From assembly GCF_030063135.1 (NCBI RefSeq), contig NZ_JASISO010000042.1:1-64000 (forward strand): a stretch of DNA of 64,000 nucleotides. The letters are read 5' to 3'. Both the position numbers and the translations under genes were made by a program. Under the pieces are notes generated by a model that did no database searches, was not told the origin of the DNA, and saw nothing but the letters and a program-made list of their open reading frames with translations. Numbering within the stretch: the stretch's first letter is position 1; each line of letters starts with the position of its first letter. Shown here piece by piece: positions 8,529 through 16,416 of this stretch. This DNA comes from Streptomyces sp. G-G2. GTDB lineage: Bacteria; Actinomycetota; Actinomycetes; Streptomycetales; Streptomycetaceae.

Positions 8529-11400
8529 AGACGACGATGTTCACCAGCTTCGGCGCACGCACGATCACCTTGCGGATCTCAGCCCCGGCCAGCGCCGCGA
8601 CCACGCCCTCGTCGCTCACCGCCAGTCGCTCCAGGTCCGCGTCGGAGATCGTCGGCGGCACCTCCAGGCGCGCCTTGACCTTGCCCTTGATCTGGACCAC
8701 GCAGGTCACGCTCTCGTCCACGACGTACGCCGGGTCCGCGACCGGGAAGTCCTGGTGGACCACCGAGTCGGTGTGGCCCAGGCGGTGCCACAGCTCCTCC
8801 GCGATGTGCGGGGCCAGCGGCGCGACCAGCAGCACCAGCTGCTCGGCGACCGTGCGCTCCAGCGGGCGGCCCGCCTTCGTCAGGGCGTTGTTCAGCTCGG
8901 TGATCTTGGCGATGGCGGTGTTGAACCGCAGCCCCGCCAGGTCCGCGCCCGCCCCGTCGATCGCCTTGTGCAGCACGCGCAGCGTGTCCTCGCCGGGCTC
9001 CGCGTCGACCACGGTGACAGCGCCCGACCCCTCGTCCACGACGTTGCGCCACAGCCGCTGCAGCAGCCGGTACTGGCCGACCACGGCGCGCGTGTCCCAC
9101 GGACGCGAGACGTCCAGCGGGCCCATCGCCATCTCGTACAGGCGCAGGGTGTCCGCGCCGTACTCCTCGCAGATCTCGTCCGGCGTGACGGCGTTCTTCA
9201 GGGACTTGCCCATCTTGCCCAGCTCGCGCTTGACGGGCTCGCCCTCGAAGAAGAACCTGCCGTCGCGCTCCTCCACCTCGGTCGCCGAGACCGGGAAGCC
9301 GCGTGCGTCACGGTAGACGTACGCCTGGATCATGCCCTGGTTGTACAGCTTGTGGAACGGCTCGACCGAGGACACGTGGCCCAGGTCGAACAGCACCTTC
9401 GCCCAGAAGCGCGCGTACAGCAGGTGCAGCACCGCATGCTCGGCGCCGCCCACATACAGGTCCACGCCGCCGTGCGGCTGGCCCTCCCGCGGGCCCATCC
9501 AGTACTGCTCGATCGCCGGGTCGACCAGCGCCTCGGAGTTGTTCGGGTCCAGGTAGCGCAGCTCGTACCAGCAGGAACCGGCCCAGTTCGGCATGGTGTT
9601 GGTCTCGCGGCGGTAGCGCTTGACGCCCTCGCCACGGCCCAGGTCCAGCTCGACGTCGACCCAGTCCGCCTTGCGCGACAGCGGGGTCTCCGGCCTGCTG
9701 GTGGCATCGTCGGCCTCGAAGGTGCGCGGCGAGTAGTCCTCGACCTCGGGCAGCTCCAGCGGCAGCATCGACTCGGGCAGCGGGTGCGCGACGCCGTCCT
9801 CGTCGTAGACGATCGGGAAGGGCTCGCCCCAGTAGCGCTGGCGGCTGAACAGCCAGTCGCGCAGCCGGAAGTTGATCGTCCCTTCACCGATGCCGCGCTC
9901 GGCCAGCCAGTCGGTGATCTTCTCCTTGGCGTCGACGACGCCCAGGCCGTCCAGGGACAGGCCCTCGCCGGTCGAGTTGACCAGCGCCGCGTCGTACGAG
10001 GCGAACGCGTCGTCCCACTCCGCCGGGTCGGTGCCACGGCCGTCCGAGGGCTGCACGACGCAGCGCATCGGCAGCTCGAAGGCGCGCGCGAAGGCGAAGT
10101 CACGGGTGTCGTGGGCCGGGACGGCCATGATCGCGCCGGTGCCGTAGCCCATCAGCACGTAGTCGGCGATGAAGACCGGAACCTGGTCGCCGCTGACCGG
10201 GTTGACCGCGTACGCGCCGGTGAAGACGCCGGTCTTCTCCTTGGCGTCCGCCTGGCGCTCGACGTCCGACTTGGAGGCGGCCTGCTTGCGGTACGCGTTG
10301 ACGGCCTCGGCCGGGGTGGCGTGCCCGCCGGTCCACACGGGGTGGGTGCCCTCGGGCCAGGCGGCCGGGACGATGGCGGAGACCAGCTCGTGCTCCGGGG
10401 CCAGCACCATGTAGGTGGCGCCGAACAGAGTGTCGGGGCGGGTGGTGAAGACGGTGATCGCACCGGCGCCGCCGACGGAGAAGTCGACGCGCGCGCCTTC
10501 GCTGCGCCCGATCCAGTTCCGCTGCTGCAGCTTGATGGCCTCGGGCCAGTCCAGCGCGTCCAGGTCGTCCAGCAGGCGGTCCGCGTAGGCGGTGATCCGC
10601 ATGTTCCACTGGCTCAGCTTGGCCTTGAAGACGGGGAAGTTGCCGCGCTCGGACCGGCCGTCGGCGGTGACTTCCTCGTTGGCCAGTACGGTGCCCAGCC
10701 CGGGGCACCAGTTGACGGGCGCGTCCGAGGCGTACGCCAGCCGGTACTCGTTCAGCACGTCGGCCCGCTCGCCCGCGGTCAGCGCGGCCCAGGAACGGCC
10801 GCCGGGAACCTCACGGGAGCCGTCCTCGAAGGCGGCGACCAGCTCGGCGATCGGGCGGGCCGTCTTCGCCTCGGTGTCGTACCAGGAGTTGTAGATCTGC
10901 AGGAAGATCCACTGGGTCCACTTGTAGTAGTCCGGGTCGATCGTGGCGAAGGACCGGCGCTTGTCGTGGCCCAGGCCCAGCCTGCGCAGCTGGACCTTCA
11001 TGTTCTCGATGTTCGCCTCGGTCGACACGCGTGGGTGCGTGCCGGTCTGCACGGCGTACTGCTCGGCGGGCAGGCCGAAGGCGTCGAAGCCAAGGGTGTG
11101 CAGGACGTTGTGGCCGGTCATCCGCTGGTGACGGGCGAAGACGTCGGTAGCGATGTACCCCAGCGGGTGGCCGACGTGCAGGCCCGCGCCGGAGGGGTAC
11201 GGGAACATGTCCATGATGAACTTCTTCGGACGCGCGACCACGGCCGGGTCCCCGGCCAGGTCACCGGTCGGGTTCGGGGCCTCGTAGGTCCCCTCCGCGT
11301 CCCATGCGTCCTGCCAGCGTGCCTCGATGTCGGCGGCCATGGCGGCCGTGTAGCGGTGCGCCTCGGCCGCCTCGGGGGCCCCGGTGTTCGTCTCGCTCAT
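8527..11400 (-). CDS. leuS: leucyl-tRNA synthetase
   Basis: Class I aminoacyl-tRNA synthetase that charges tRNA-Leu in the cytoplasm. The 957-residue product has the HIGH-type motif as HVGH (residues about 75-78, in PYPSGAGLHVGHPLGY). It has the editing (CP1) domain with TVFTTRPDTLFGATYM and AVPAHDTRDFAFA, the KMSKS loop as KMGKS (about residue 730), and an anticodon-binding C-terminus ending IRKVIVRAPKLVNIVV. The start MSETNTGAPEAAEAH follows a leader with a Leu-rich peptide and a terminator, which suggests leucine-responsive attenuation. The length is normal for the family. Confidence 0.97.
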   Translation of the reverse strand: MSETNTGAPEAAEAHRYTAAMAADIEARWQDAWDAEGTYEAPNPTGDLAGDPAVVARPKKFIMDMFPYPSGAGLHVGHPLGYIATDVFARHQRMTGHNVLHTLGFDAFGLPAEQYAVQTGTHPRVSTEANIENMKVQLRRLGLGHDKRRSFATIDPDYYKWTQWIFLQIYNSWYDTEAKTARPIAELVAAFEDGSREVPGGRSWAALTAGERADVLNEYRLAYASDAPVNWCPGLGTVLANEEVTADGRSERGNFPVFKAKLSQWNMRITAYADRLLDDLDALDWPEAIKLQQRNWIGRSEGARVDFSVGGAGAITVFTTRPDTLFGATYMVLAPEHELVSAIVPAAWPEGTHPVWTGGHATPAEAVNAYRKQAASKSDVERQADAKEKTGVFTGAYAVNPVSGDQVPVFIADYVLMGYGTGAIMAVPAHDTRDFAFARAFELPMRCVVQPSDGRGTDPAEWDDAFASYDAALVNSTGEGLSLDGLGVVDAKEKITDWLAERGIGEGTINFRLRDWLFSRQRYWGEPFPIVYDEDGVAHPLPESMLPLELPEVEDYSPRTFEADDATSRPETPLSRKADWVDVELDLGRGEGVKRYRRETNTMPNWAGSCWYELRYLDPNNSEALVDPAIEQYWMGPREGQPHGGVDLYVGGAEHAVLHLLYARFWAKVLFDLGHVSSVEPFHKLYNQGMIQAYVYRDARGFPVSATEVEERDGRFFFEGEPVKRELGKMGKSLKNAVTPDEICEEYGADTLRLYEMAMGPLDVSRPWDTRAVVGQYRLLQRLWRNVVDEGSGAVTVVDAEPGEDTLRVLHKAIDGAGADLAGLRFNTAIAKITELNNALTKAGRPLERTVAEQLVLLVAPLAPHIAEELWHRLGHTDSVVHQDFPVADPAYVVDESVTCVVQIKGKVKARLEVPPTISDADLERLAVSDEGVVAALAGAEIRKVIVRAPKLVNIVV

Positions 11401-11450
11401 GTTTTCTGAAGCTCCATCGATCGTCTCTGCCGTCTCTGCCTGCCCAAACG

Positions 11451-11474
11451 AAAAAACCCCTCGCACAGGAGGGG
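11451..11474 (-). terminator. intrinsic terminator in the leuS leader
   Basis: On the minus strand CCCCTC, a six-base loop and GAGGGG are followed by TTTTTT, a canonical rho-independent terminator about 50 bases before the leuS ATG. A terminator placed between a leader peptide and its gene is the hallmark of an attenuator. Confidence 0.8.
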
Positions 11475-11487
11475 GCGCCGCGCCGAT

Positions 11488-11509
11488 GCCGACCGTCTCG
11501 AAGGTCGGC
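11488..11509 (-). promoter_or_regulatory. leader hairpin 5' of the leuS terminator
   Basis: A perfect 7-bp stem (GCCGACC with GGTCGGC, eight-base loop) lies between the leader peptide stop and the terminator. It could be the pause structure or part of an antiterminator fold. Confidence 0.55.
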
Positions 11510-11514
11510 TCTGT

Positions 11515-11553
11515 TCAGCGCGGCTCGGTAAGCAGAAGGCGTACGGCACGCAT
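11515..11553 (-). CDS. leuS leader peptide MRAVRLLLTEPR
   Basis: A 12-codon open frame on the leuS strand, ATG at 11553 to TGA at 11515, with three consecutive leucine codons (CTT CTG CTT) in the middle. There is no ribosome-binding site, but TACCCT lies six bases before the ATG and fits a -10 box, so the peptide may be translated leaderless from the transcript's first base. It is followed by a stable hairpin and then an intrinsic terminator before leuS. Stalling on Leu codons when charged tRNA-Leu is scarce would be expected to favour read-through. Inference from layout; no homologue search was possible. Confidence 0.72.
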   Translation of the reverse strand: MRAVRLLLTEPR

Positions 11554-11713
11554 GGCGCCAGGGTACCGCAGCGGCCCCGACGGCCGCTCGGCCGTACGGA
11601 GCGCGGGACGGCCGCCGCCTCCGGGAGCGCGGGACGGCCGCTCGGCGGTACAGGGACGTCGGCCGTACGGAACGCGGGCCGGGCGGCGTCGTGGAGCGCA
11701 CACCGGGTACGAC
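11554..11713. other. GC-rich repetitive gap between tRNA-Ala and the leuS leader
   Basis: There is no gene here. The stretch contains several scattered copies of GCGGGACGGCCG and CGGCCGTACGGA and must hold the leuS promoter. The best candidate is TACCCT at about 11560-11565 on the minus strand; no convincing -35 box is visible. Confidence 0.4.
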
Positions 11714-11750
11714 GAGAAGCGGGCCACCCGATCCGGGTGCCCCGCTTCTT
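11714..11750 (-). terminator. hairpin downstream of tRNA-Ala copy 1
   Basis: Near-perfect inverted repeat GAAGCGGG...CCCGCTTC with a long GC stem, starting six bases after the tRNA 3' end on the minus strand. Confidence 0.7.
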
Positions 11751-11755
11751 CACTG

Positions 11756-11828
11756 TGGAGCTATGGAGAATTGAACTCCAGACCTCCTGCATGCCATGCA
11801 GGCGCTCTACCAACTGAGCTATAGCCCC
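11756..11828 (-). tRNA. tRNA-Ala(GGC), copy 1
   Basis: A 73-base cloverleaf on the minus strand. The acceptor stem is GGGGCTA/TAGCTCC with discriminator A. The D-arm is GCTCAGTTGGTAGAGC, the anticodon stem CCTGC/GCAGG with loop ATGGCAT (anticodon GGC), and the T-arm contains GTTCAATTC. The CCA is not encoded. It is identical to the copy at 12347-12419. Confidence 0.95.
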
Positions 11829-11978
11829 TTGCTGTACTGCTGGTACTGCCCGCCGCCCCGGTGTTCCTCGCGGTTTCCCTTGGCGACGTCCCAAACATTA
11901 CACGGTGTTGGCCCTGGTCCAAAAATCGGTTTCCGGCCGGATCCGGACGCTCCGAGGTCCGCCGCCCAGGGCCTCGGC

Positions 11979-12212
11979 TCACGCCCTCGCGAACTGGTAG
12001 AAGCGCTTGAGCGTGCAGTGATCGTCGAGCAGCCGGCCATAGATCGGCTCCCCCTCCAGCTCCCGGTACGTCTCGATCGGGTCGCCTTTTATGACCAGCG
12101 CCCGCGCGCATTCCTCGCACCAGTACTGGTAGTCGGGATTGACCGGGTCCATGTCCCGCACGATCGGCGTGCCGTTGTTGCACCAGTCGCACCGGCGCCG
12201 GTGTGCACCCAT
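11979..12212 (-). CDS. small zinc-ribbon-like protein (77 aa)
   Basis: A 77-residue protein with two Cys pairs, CDWCNNG (residues 8-11) and WCEECARA, spaced like a zinc ribbon. The N-terminus MGAHRRRCDWC is basic and the C-terminus is ordinary soluble sequence (LLDDHCTLKRFYQFARA). Its start gives a compact protein with the first Cys pair intact. It sits alone between two identical tRNA-Ala genes on the same strand. I believe this small protein is conserved in Streptomyces, but I have no function for it beyond likely metal binding. Confidence 0.8.
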   Translation of the reverse strand: MGAHRRRCDWCNNGTPIVRDMDPVNPDYQYWCEECARALVIKGDPIETYRELEGEPIYGRLLDDHCTLKRFYQFARA

Positions 12213-12309
12213 CCGTCAGCGACTCCCTCCCGCCAGGGGCCGCCCCGCTCCCCTCCGGCCGTCCGATTCTGCCATGCCGGTGACCTGCGGGGCAGCAGGG
12301 ACAAAACCA

Positions 12310-12341
12310 AGGATCCCGCCCCCTGTTGGGGACGGGATCCT
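12310..12341 (-). terminator. hairpin downstream of tRNA-Ala copy 2
   Basis: Inverted repeat AGGATCCCG...CGGGATCCT, with a further CCCC/GGGG pairing inside, five bases past the tRNA 3' end. It is followed on the minus strand by a weak T tract. Confidence 0.72.
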
Positions 12342-12346
12342 GATTG

Positions 12347-12419
12347 TGGAGCTATGGAGAATTGAACTCCAGACCTCCTGCATGCCATGCAGGCGCTCTA
12401 CCAACTGAGCTATAGCCCC
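12347..12419 (-). tRNA. tRNA-Ala(GGC), copy 2
   Basis: A 73-base cloverleaf with the same sequence as copy 1: acceptor GGGGCTA/TAGCTCC, anticodon loop ATGGCAT (GGC), no encoded CCA. It is followed by its own terminator hairpin. Perfect direct repeats about 590 bases apart could recombine and delete the small gene between them. Confidence 0.95.
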
Positions 12420-12531
12420 GCTCTCCGCGGCGCTCCCCCCGTTTCCGGTGTTCTGCGCTGCGAACAAGAAGAACTCTAGCCTGCGACCAGCCGGAAAGTG
12501 AAATCCGGGCCGGTGGGCCGCCGGGGAGGCG

Positions 12532-13215
12532 TCAGACGTCGTCGCCGAGCACCGGTTCGGGCAGTGTGCCCGCATTGTGCTCCATCAGCCGCCAGCCCCG
12601 GGCGCCCTCACCGAGCACCGACCAGCAGCAGTTGGAGAGCCCGCCGAGGCCCTCCCAGTAGAAGGACTCCAGGCCGAGCAGCCGACCGATGGTGGTGCGG
12701 ATGGTGCCGCCGTGGCTGACCACGACCAGCGTGCCGCCCTCGCTGAGCCGGTCCACGTGCTTGAGGACCAGGGGGGCCGCCCGGTCGGCGACCTCGGTCT
12801 CCAGCTCGCCGCCGCCCCGCCGCACGGCCTCGCCGCGCTTCCACGCCGCGTACTGCTCGCCGTACTTCTCCAGGATTTCCTCATGCGTCAGGCCCTGCCA
12901 GGCGCCCGCGTACGTCTCGCGCAGCGCGGCGTCGTGCTCGACGGGCAGGCCTGTGATCGCGGCCAGTTCGGCGGCCGTGGCCGCCGCGCGCTGGAGGTCG
13001 GAGGCCACAATGGCCTCCGGTTGCAGAGAGGCGAGCAGCCGGGCGGCGCGGCGCGCCTGCGCCACACCGGCCTCGGTGAGCTCGATGTCCGTGGAGCCCT
13101 GGAAGCGGCGCTCCAGGTTCCAGGCGGTCTGGCCGTGCCGCCACAGGACGATCTTGCGGCCCGTGTGCTTCTCCCTGCCGGTGCTGGCGCCCTTGCCAGT
13201 GTCGATCGTGCTCAG
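12532..13215 (-). CDS. histidine phosphatase (phosphoglycerate-mutase-like), probable CTG start
   Basis: Histidine phosphatase superfamily protein of about 227 residues. The catalytic RHG motif is in IVLWRHGQTAWNLERRF, and the second catalytic His is in LVVVSHGGTIRTTIGRLLGL. The usual phospho-site residues are in LRETYAGAWQGLTHEE. No ATG, GTG or TTG precedes the RHG motif in this frame; the first GTG comes after it, at 13065. The best start is a CTG at 13215 that overlaps the rsfS stop as CTGA, mirroring the ATGA/GTGA couplings seen elsewhere, with GGACGGTGA upstream. It is translationally coupled to rsfS. The substrate is unknown; a housekeeping sugar-phosphate or cofactor phosphatase is plausible. 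Confidence 0.82.
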   Translation of the reverse strand: MSTIDTGKGASTGREKHTGRKIVLWRHGQTAWNLERRFQGSTDIELTEAGVAQARRAARLLASLQPEAIVASDLQRAAATAAELAAITGLPVEHDAALRETYAGAWQGLTHEEILEKYGEQYAAWKRGEAVRRGGGELETEVADRAAPLVLKHVDRLSEGGTLVVVSHGGTIRTTIGRLLGLESFYWEGLGGLSNCCWSVLGEGARGWRLMEHNAGTLPEPVLGDDV

Positions 13216-13658
13216 AACAGATCACCGTCCAGTTCGTCGTCGCTCTGCGTGGCACGCAGAGCGGCGTACTCGTCGGCCTTGCCCTTGGTGAGCTTGGCGT
13301 CCTCGGGCAGGTCGATCTCGGGGCAGTCCTTCCACAGGCGCTCCAGCGCGTAGAAGACGCGCTCTTCGCTGTGCTGCACGTGGACGACGATGTCGATGTA
13401 GTCGAGCAGGATCCAGCGGGCGTCGCGGTCGCCCTCGCGGCGCACCGGCTTGACGCCCAGCTCCTTCTGGAGCTTCTCCTCGATCTCGTCGACGATCGAC
13501 TTGACCTGGCGGTCGTTGGGCGCCGATGCGAGCAGGAAGGCATCGGTGATCGACAGCACATCGCTGACGTCGTACGCGATGATGTCGTGCGCGAGCCGGT
13601 CGGCCGCGGCCTGGGCGGCGGCGGTGATGAGCTCGATGGAGCGGTCCGTGGCGGTCAC
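13212..13658 (-). CDS. rsfS: ribosome silencing factor RsfS
   Basis: A 148-residue RsfS/YbeB (DUF143) protein, which binds L14 and blocks subunit joining when nutrients are low. The family core is clear: DIIAYDVSDVLSITDAFLLA, then NDRQVKSIVDEIEEKL and ARWILLDYIDIVVHVQHSEE. The C-terminus ends in an acidic tail DDELDGDLF. GTG start at 13658. It is the usual neighbour of nadD, here separated from it by the LytR-like gene, and its stop overlaps the next gene by four bases. Confidence 0.95.
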   Translation of the reverse strand: MTATDRSIELITAAAQAAADRLAHDIIAYDVSDVLSITDAFLLASAPNDRQVKSIVDEIEEKLQKELGVKPVRREGDRDARWILLDYIDIVVHVQHSEERVFYALERLWKDCPEIDLPEDAKLTKGKADEYAALRATQSDDELDGDLF

Positions 13659-13716
13659 TGGCCATGCTTTCGGGTCGGCGGGCAGATCCTTACAAGGGTC
13701 TCATGTACCGCCGACA

Positions 13717-13746
13717 CCGCCCGCGCCAAAGCCGTGGCGCGGGCGG
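13717..13746 (-). terminator. hairpin between the LytR-like gene and rsfS
   Basis: A perfect 12-bp stem, CCGCCCGCGCCA with TGGCGCGGGCGG and a six-base loop, about 30 bases after the stop of the LytR-like gene. Some separation of rsfS transcription is therefore likely. Confidence 0.68.
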
Positions 13747-13776
13747 AATTGCTGGTCAGAGGGGTTCCGCCGGGGG

Positions 13777-15375
13777 TCAGAGAGCCTTGTAGTCCTTGCC
13801 CAGGGTGACCACGACGTCCGCGTTCACCGCGTTCTCGGCCTTCTTGACCACCGTTTCGGGCAGTCCCAGGGTCTTGGCCACGTCGACCGCCTTCGCCTTC
13901 TGGGCGTCGTCCTCGTAGGTGATCTGCGACGCGGACTGGGTCGCCGGCGCCTTGCCGCCGTCCACGAAGTCGTAGCCGCCGTTCTGCAGGGCCGCCTTGG
14001 CCGCGAGCTGGGTCTTCTCGCTGCCGGAGGCGTCCCGCAGGCCCACGCGGGGGGCCGTGCCGGGCTTCGGGGCGGTCACGGTGCCGCCGAGGACCTCCCT
14101 GACCACCTTCTTGTTGGCGTCGTCGGTGAGGGCGCCGTCGGGCTTCACCGGGAGCACCTCGGTGCGGTAGTCGCCGGCCTTGGCGTGCTCGGCGAGCTTG
14201 GCGAGGGAGCTGCCGAGGGCCTTCTCGTTCAGCGACGGGTCCAGGATCTGGGTGAGCGTCTCGACGGTGACGGTGGCCGCGGCCGGGTCGCTGGGCATCT
14301 TGCGCAGCACGGCGTACAGGACCTTGCCGAAGCGCTCCAGCTGCTTGGCCTCCGGTTCGCCCTGGCCACGGTAGGTGGCGTAGGCGACGGCCATGGGGCC
14401 GCTCAGGGTCTGCTTCGCGCCCTGGCCGACGGCCGGGGTCTTGACCTGGTCGTCGGCGGGGACGGCGGCGTCCGTGTCGACCTCGATCCCGCCGACCAGC
14501 TCGACGAGCCGCTCCAGGAAGGGGGTGTCCAGCCGCCAGGTGCCGCCGATACGGGTGCCGAGCATGGAGTCGAGGGCCTCGCGGGTGCCTCCGAGGCCGT
14601 CCTCCTCGACGGACTTGCCGAGTCCGGTGGAGGTGCCGTCGTCCTTGGGCACGGTGAGGGTGTTGGGCAGCAGGACGGTCGCGCCCTGCTTGGTGGTGAC
14701 GTTGTCGACGAGCAGGGCCGTGGAGGTGCCGCCCCGCTTGGTGTTGTGCAGGTGCACGACGATCATGTCGCGCTTCTGCGGCCCGGTGGGGGCCGCGGCG
14801 CCCTTGGCCTTCTGGGGCCCGTCGAGGAACGGCAGGCCGCCCGCGTACCAGAGGTAGCCGAGGCCGCCGACGACGAACAGGGCGAGGACGACGATCAGCG
14901 CCACCACCCGGTTCTTGCCCCGGCGGCGGGCCTCCTCGCGGCGTTCGGTGCGGCTCTCGGTGAACGCGAGCCAGTCGATGACGTCCTCGGAGTCCTCGTC
15001 CGGCTGGTCGATGAAGGCGAACTGCGCGGTGTGGTATTCGTCGGCCCGGCGCGGTTCGGGGACCTGCGCGACCGCCGGACCGGGGGCCGGATCAGGCGCG
15101 GGAGCGGGAGCCGGCTCGGGGGCCGTCGCCTGCTCGGGGACGCTCTGCTGCGGGATCCACTGCTGCGTCTGCTGCTGCTGTTGCTGCTGCTGCTGCTGGT
15201 AGTAGTACTGCTGCTGTTGTTGCTGGTGCCGCTGGTCGTAGCCCTGGTAGTCGTACTGCTGGTACTGCTCCTGAGCAGGCACCGGGCCGTACACCGGCTG
15301 CCCGTACGCGTCGTAGCCGATGAGCTGCTGCTCCTGGCCGGCGTACGGGTCGTACGGCTCCTGTCGGTCGTTCAC
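13777..15375 (-). CDS. LytR/CpsA/Psr-like protein with poly-Gln N-terminus and LytR_C domain
   Basis: A 532-residue membrane protein. Residues 1-70 are Tyr/Gln-rich with two poly-Gln runs, then an acidic/Pro linker and one membrane helix (VVALIVVLALFVVGGLGYLW). The extracytoplasmic part resembles a divergent LCP domain (FLERLVELVGGIEVDTDAAV; LSGPMAVAYATYRGQGEPEA) and ends in a LytR_C domain (PRVGLRDASGSEKTQLAAKA...AVNADVVVTLGKDYKAL). LCP enzymes attach glycopolymers to peptidoglycan. The Arg/Asp phosphate-binding motifs of active LCPs are poorly conserved here, so catalysis is uncertain. It lies between nadD and rsfS. The Gln tract is a near-pure triplet repeat and could change length. Confidence 0.85.
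   Translation of the reverse strand: MNDRQEPYDPYAGQEQQLIGYDAYGQPVYGPVPAQEQYQQYDYQGYDQRHQQQQQQYYYQQQQQQQQQQTQQWIPQQSVPEQATAPEPAPAPAPDPAPGPAVAQVPEPRRADEYHTAQFAFIDQPDEDSEDVIDWLAFTESRTERREEARRRGKNRVVALIVVLALFVVGGLGYLWYAGGLPFLDGPQKAKGAAAPTGPQKRDMIVVHLHNTKRGGTSTALLVDNVTTKQGATVLLPNTLTVPKDDGTSTGLGKSVEEDGLGGTREALDSMLGTRIGGTWRLDTPFLERLVELVGGIEVDTDAAVPADDQVKTPAVGQGAKQTLSGPMAVAYATYRGQGEPEAKQLERFGKVLYAVLRKMPSDPAAATVTVETLTQILDPSLNEKALGSSLAKLAEHAKAGDYRTEVLPVKPDGALTDDANKKVVREVLGGTVTAPKPGTAPRVGLRDASGSEKTQLAAKAALQNGGYDFVDGGKAPATQSASQITYEDDAQKAKAVDVAKTLGLPETVVKKAENAVNADVVVTLGKDYKAL
15150..15240. repeat. CTG/CAG triplet tract encoding poly-Gln
   Basis: Two runs of CTG/TTG triplets on the plus strand (CAG/CAA on the coding strand), interrupted by three Tyr codons, inside the LytR-like gene. 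Pure triplet runs are prone to slippage in whole codons. Confidence 0.8.
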
Positions 15376-15405
15376 CGCGGGGCCCCTCTCTGCGGAAGCG
15401 GAAGC

Positions 15406-16023
15406 TCAGGCTCCCCGGTACAGCTCACGCTTGTCGATATAGCGCACCACACCGTCCGGCACCAAATACCAGACCGGATCACCCTGGACCACCCGCGCGC
15501 GGCAGTCCGTGGACGAGATGGCCAGCGCGGGCACCTCCACCAGGGAGACCCCGCCCTTGGGCAGGCCGTCGTCGGTCAGCACGTGCCCCGGACGGGTGAC
15601 CCCGATGAAGTGGGCGAGGGCGAAGAGCTCCTCGGCGTTGCGCCAGGTCAGGATCTGCGCGAGGGCGTCGGCACCGGTGATGAAGAACAGGTCCGCGTCG
15701 TCGTTGCGCGCACGCAGGTCCCTGAGGGTGTCGATGGTGTACGTCGGGCCACCGCGGTCGATGTCGATGCGGCTGACCGAGAACTGCGGGTTCGACGCCG
15801 TGGCGATGACCGTCATCAGGTAACGGTCCTCGGCGGCCGACACCGCCCCGTGCGACTTCTGCCACGGTTCGCCCGTCGGTACGAAGATCACCTCGTCGAG
15901 GTGGAAAAGGGCGGCCACTTCGCTGGCGGCCACCAGGTGTCCGTGGTGGATCGGGTCGAATGTCCCGCCCATCACACCGAGCCGGCGCTTGACCGGGCCG
16001 GTAGGCATTTCCTGCTCTCCCAT
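15406..16023 (-). CDS. nadD: nicotinate-nucleotide adenylyltransferase
   Basis: Forms deamido-NAD from nicotinate mononucleotide and ATP in NAD synthesis. The 205-residue protein has the nucleotidyltransferase motif GGTFDPIHHGHL (residues 19-30), FVPTGEPWQKSH, the SRIDIDRGGPTYTIDTLRDL block and the C-terminal ISSTDCRAR signature. A second in-frame ATG (MPTGPVKRR) five codons on is possible. It precedes the LytR-like gene by 30 bases on the same strand and belongs with rsfS functionally by common synteny. Confidence 0.96.
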   Translation of the reverse strand: MGEQEMPTGPVKRRLGVMGGTFDPIHHGHLVAASEVAALFHLDEVIFVPTGEPWQKSHGAVSAAEDRYLMTVIATASNPQFSVSRIDIDRGGPTYTIDTLRDLRARNDDADLFFITGADALAQILTWRNAEELFALAHFIGVTRPGHVLTDDGLPKGGVSLVEVPALAISSTDCRARVVQGDPVWYLVPDGVVRYIDKRELYRGA

Positions 16024-16108
16024 GAGCGCAGAGCCTACTGGCCCGGTGGCGCGGCCAGGACCCGGATTCGAGCACCTGCGCGACGGGCTCGCGACGACGC
16101 GGGATCGG

Positions 16109-16276
16109 CTAGCGGTCGCGGTTCAGGCGGGTGGTCACCCAGAGCATGAGGAGCAGCAGGCAGAAGGCGCCGCCGCCGGTCAGGTACGGGTTGAGACTGT
16201 CGTGGCTGCCGCCGTGCTCACCGGCGCCCTCGGAGGCGAGGAGGACCAGGTCGTGGGCGGTGGAGGAGAGGCTCAT
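16109..16276 (-). CDS. small membrane protein (55 aa)
   Basis: A 55-codon gene beginning MSLSSTAHDLVLLASEGAGE. After a Gly/Ser/His-rich linker comes one hydrophobic helix (GGGAFCLLLLMLWVTTRL) and a basic end LNRDR. Codon usage is strongly GC3-biased, as in real genes here. It lies upstream of nadD and is divergent from the M48 protease. Small membrane proteins of this type occur beside nadD in Streptomyces as far as I recall; function unknown. Confidence 0.72.
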   Translation of the reverse strand: MSLSSTAHDLVLLASEGAGEHGGSHDSLNPYLTGGGAFCLLLLMLWVTTRLNRDR

Positions 16277-16416
16277 CAGGCTGGTTACCTATCGAGTCGG
16301 GGTGCGGGCGGAGACTTCGCTCACATCGTAAGCGGGGCCCCGGGGCACGCTCACGCCGACTCAGGCGTTGGAGAGGATGGACACACGTCACAGCAGTGGA
16401 TCGAGGGGGAAGCGCG

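Noticed and set aside
8119..11409. Plus-strand frame of over 1000 codons opposite leuS
   Set aside because: Antisense shadow of a highly conserved gene, with no family features or ribosome site.
11401..11760. T-box riboswitch before leuS
   Set aside because: No stem-I or T-box sequence seen; the Leu codon peptide plus terminator explains the leader better.
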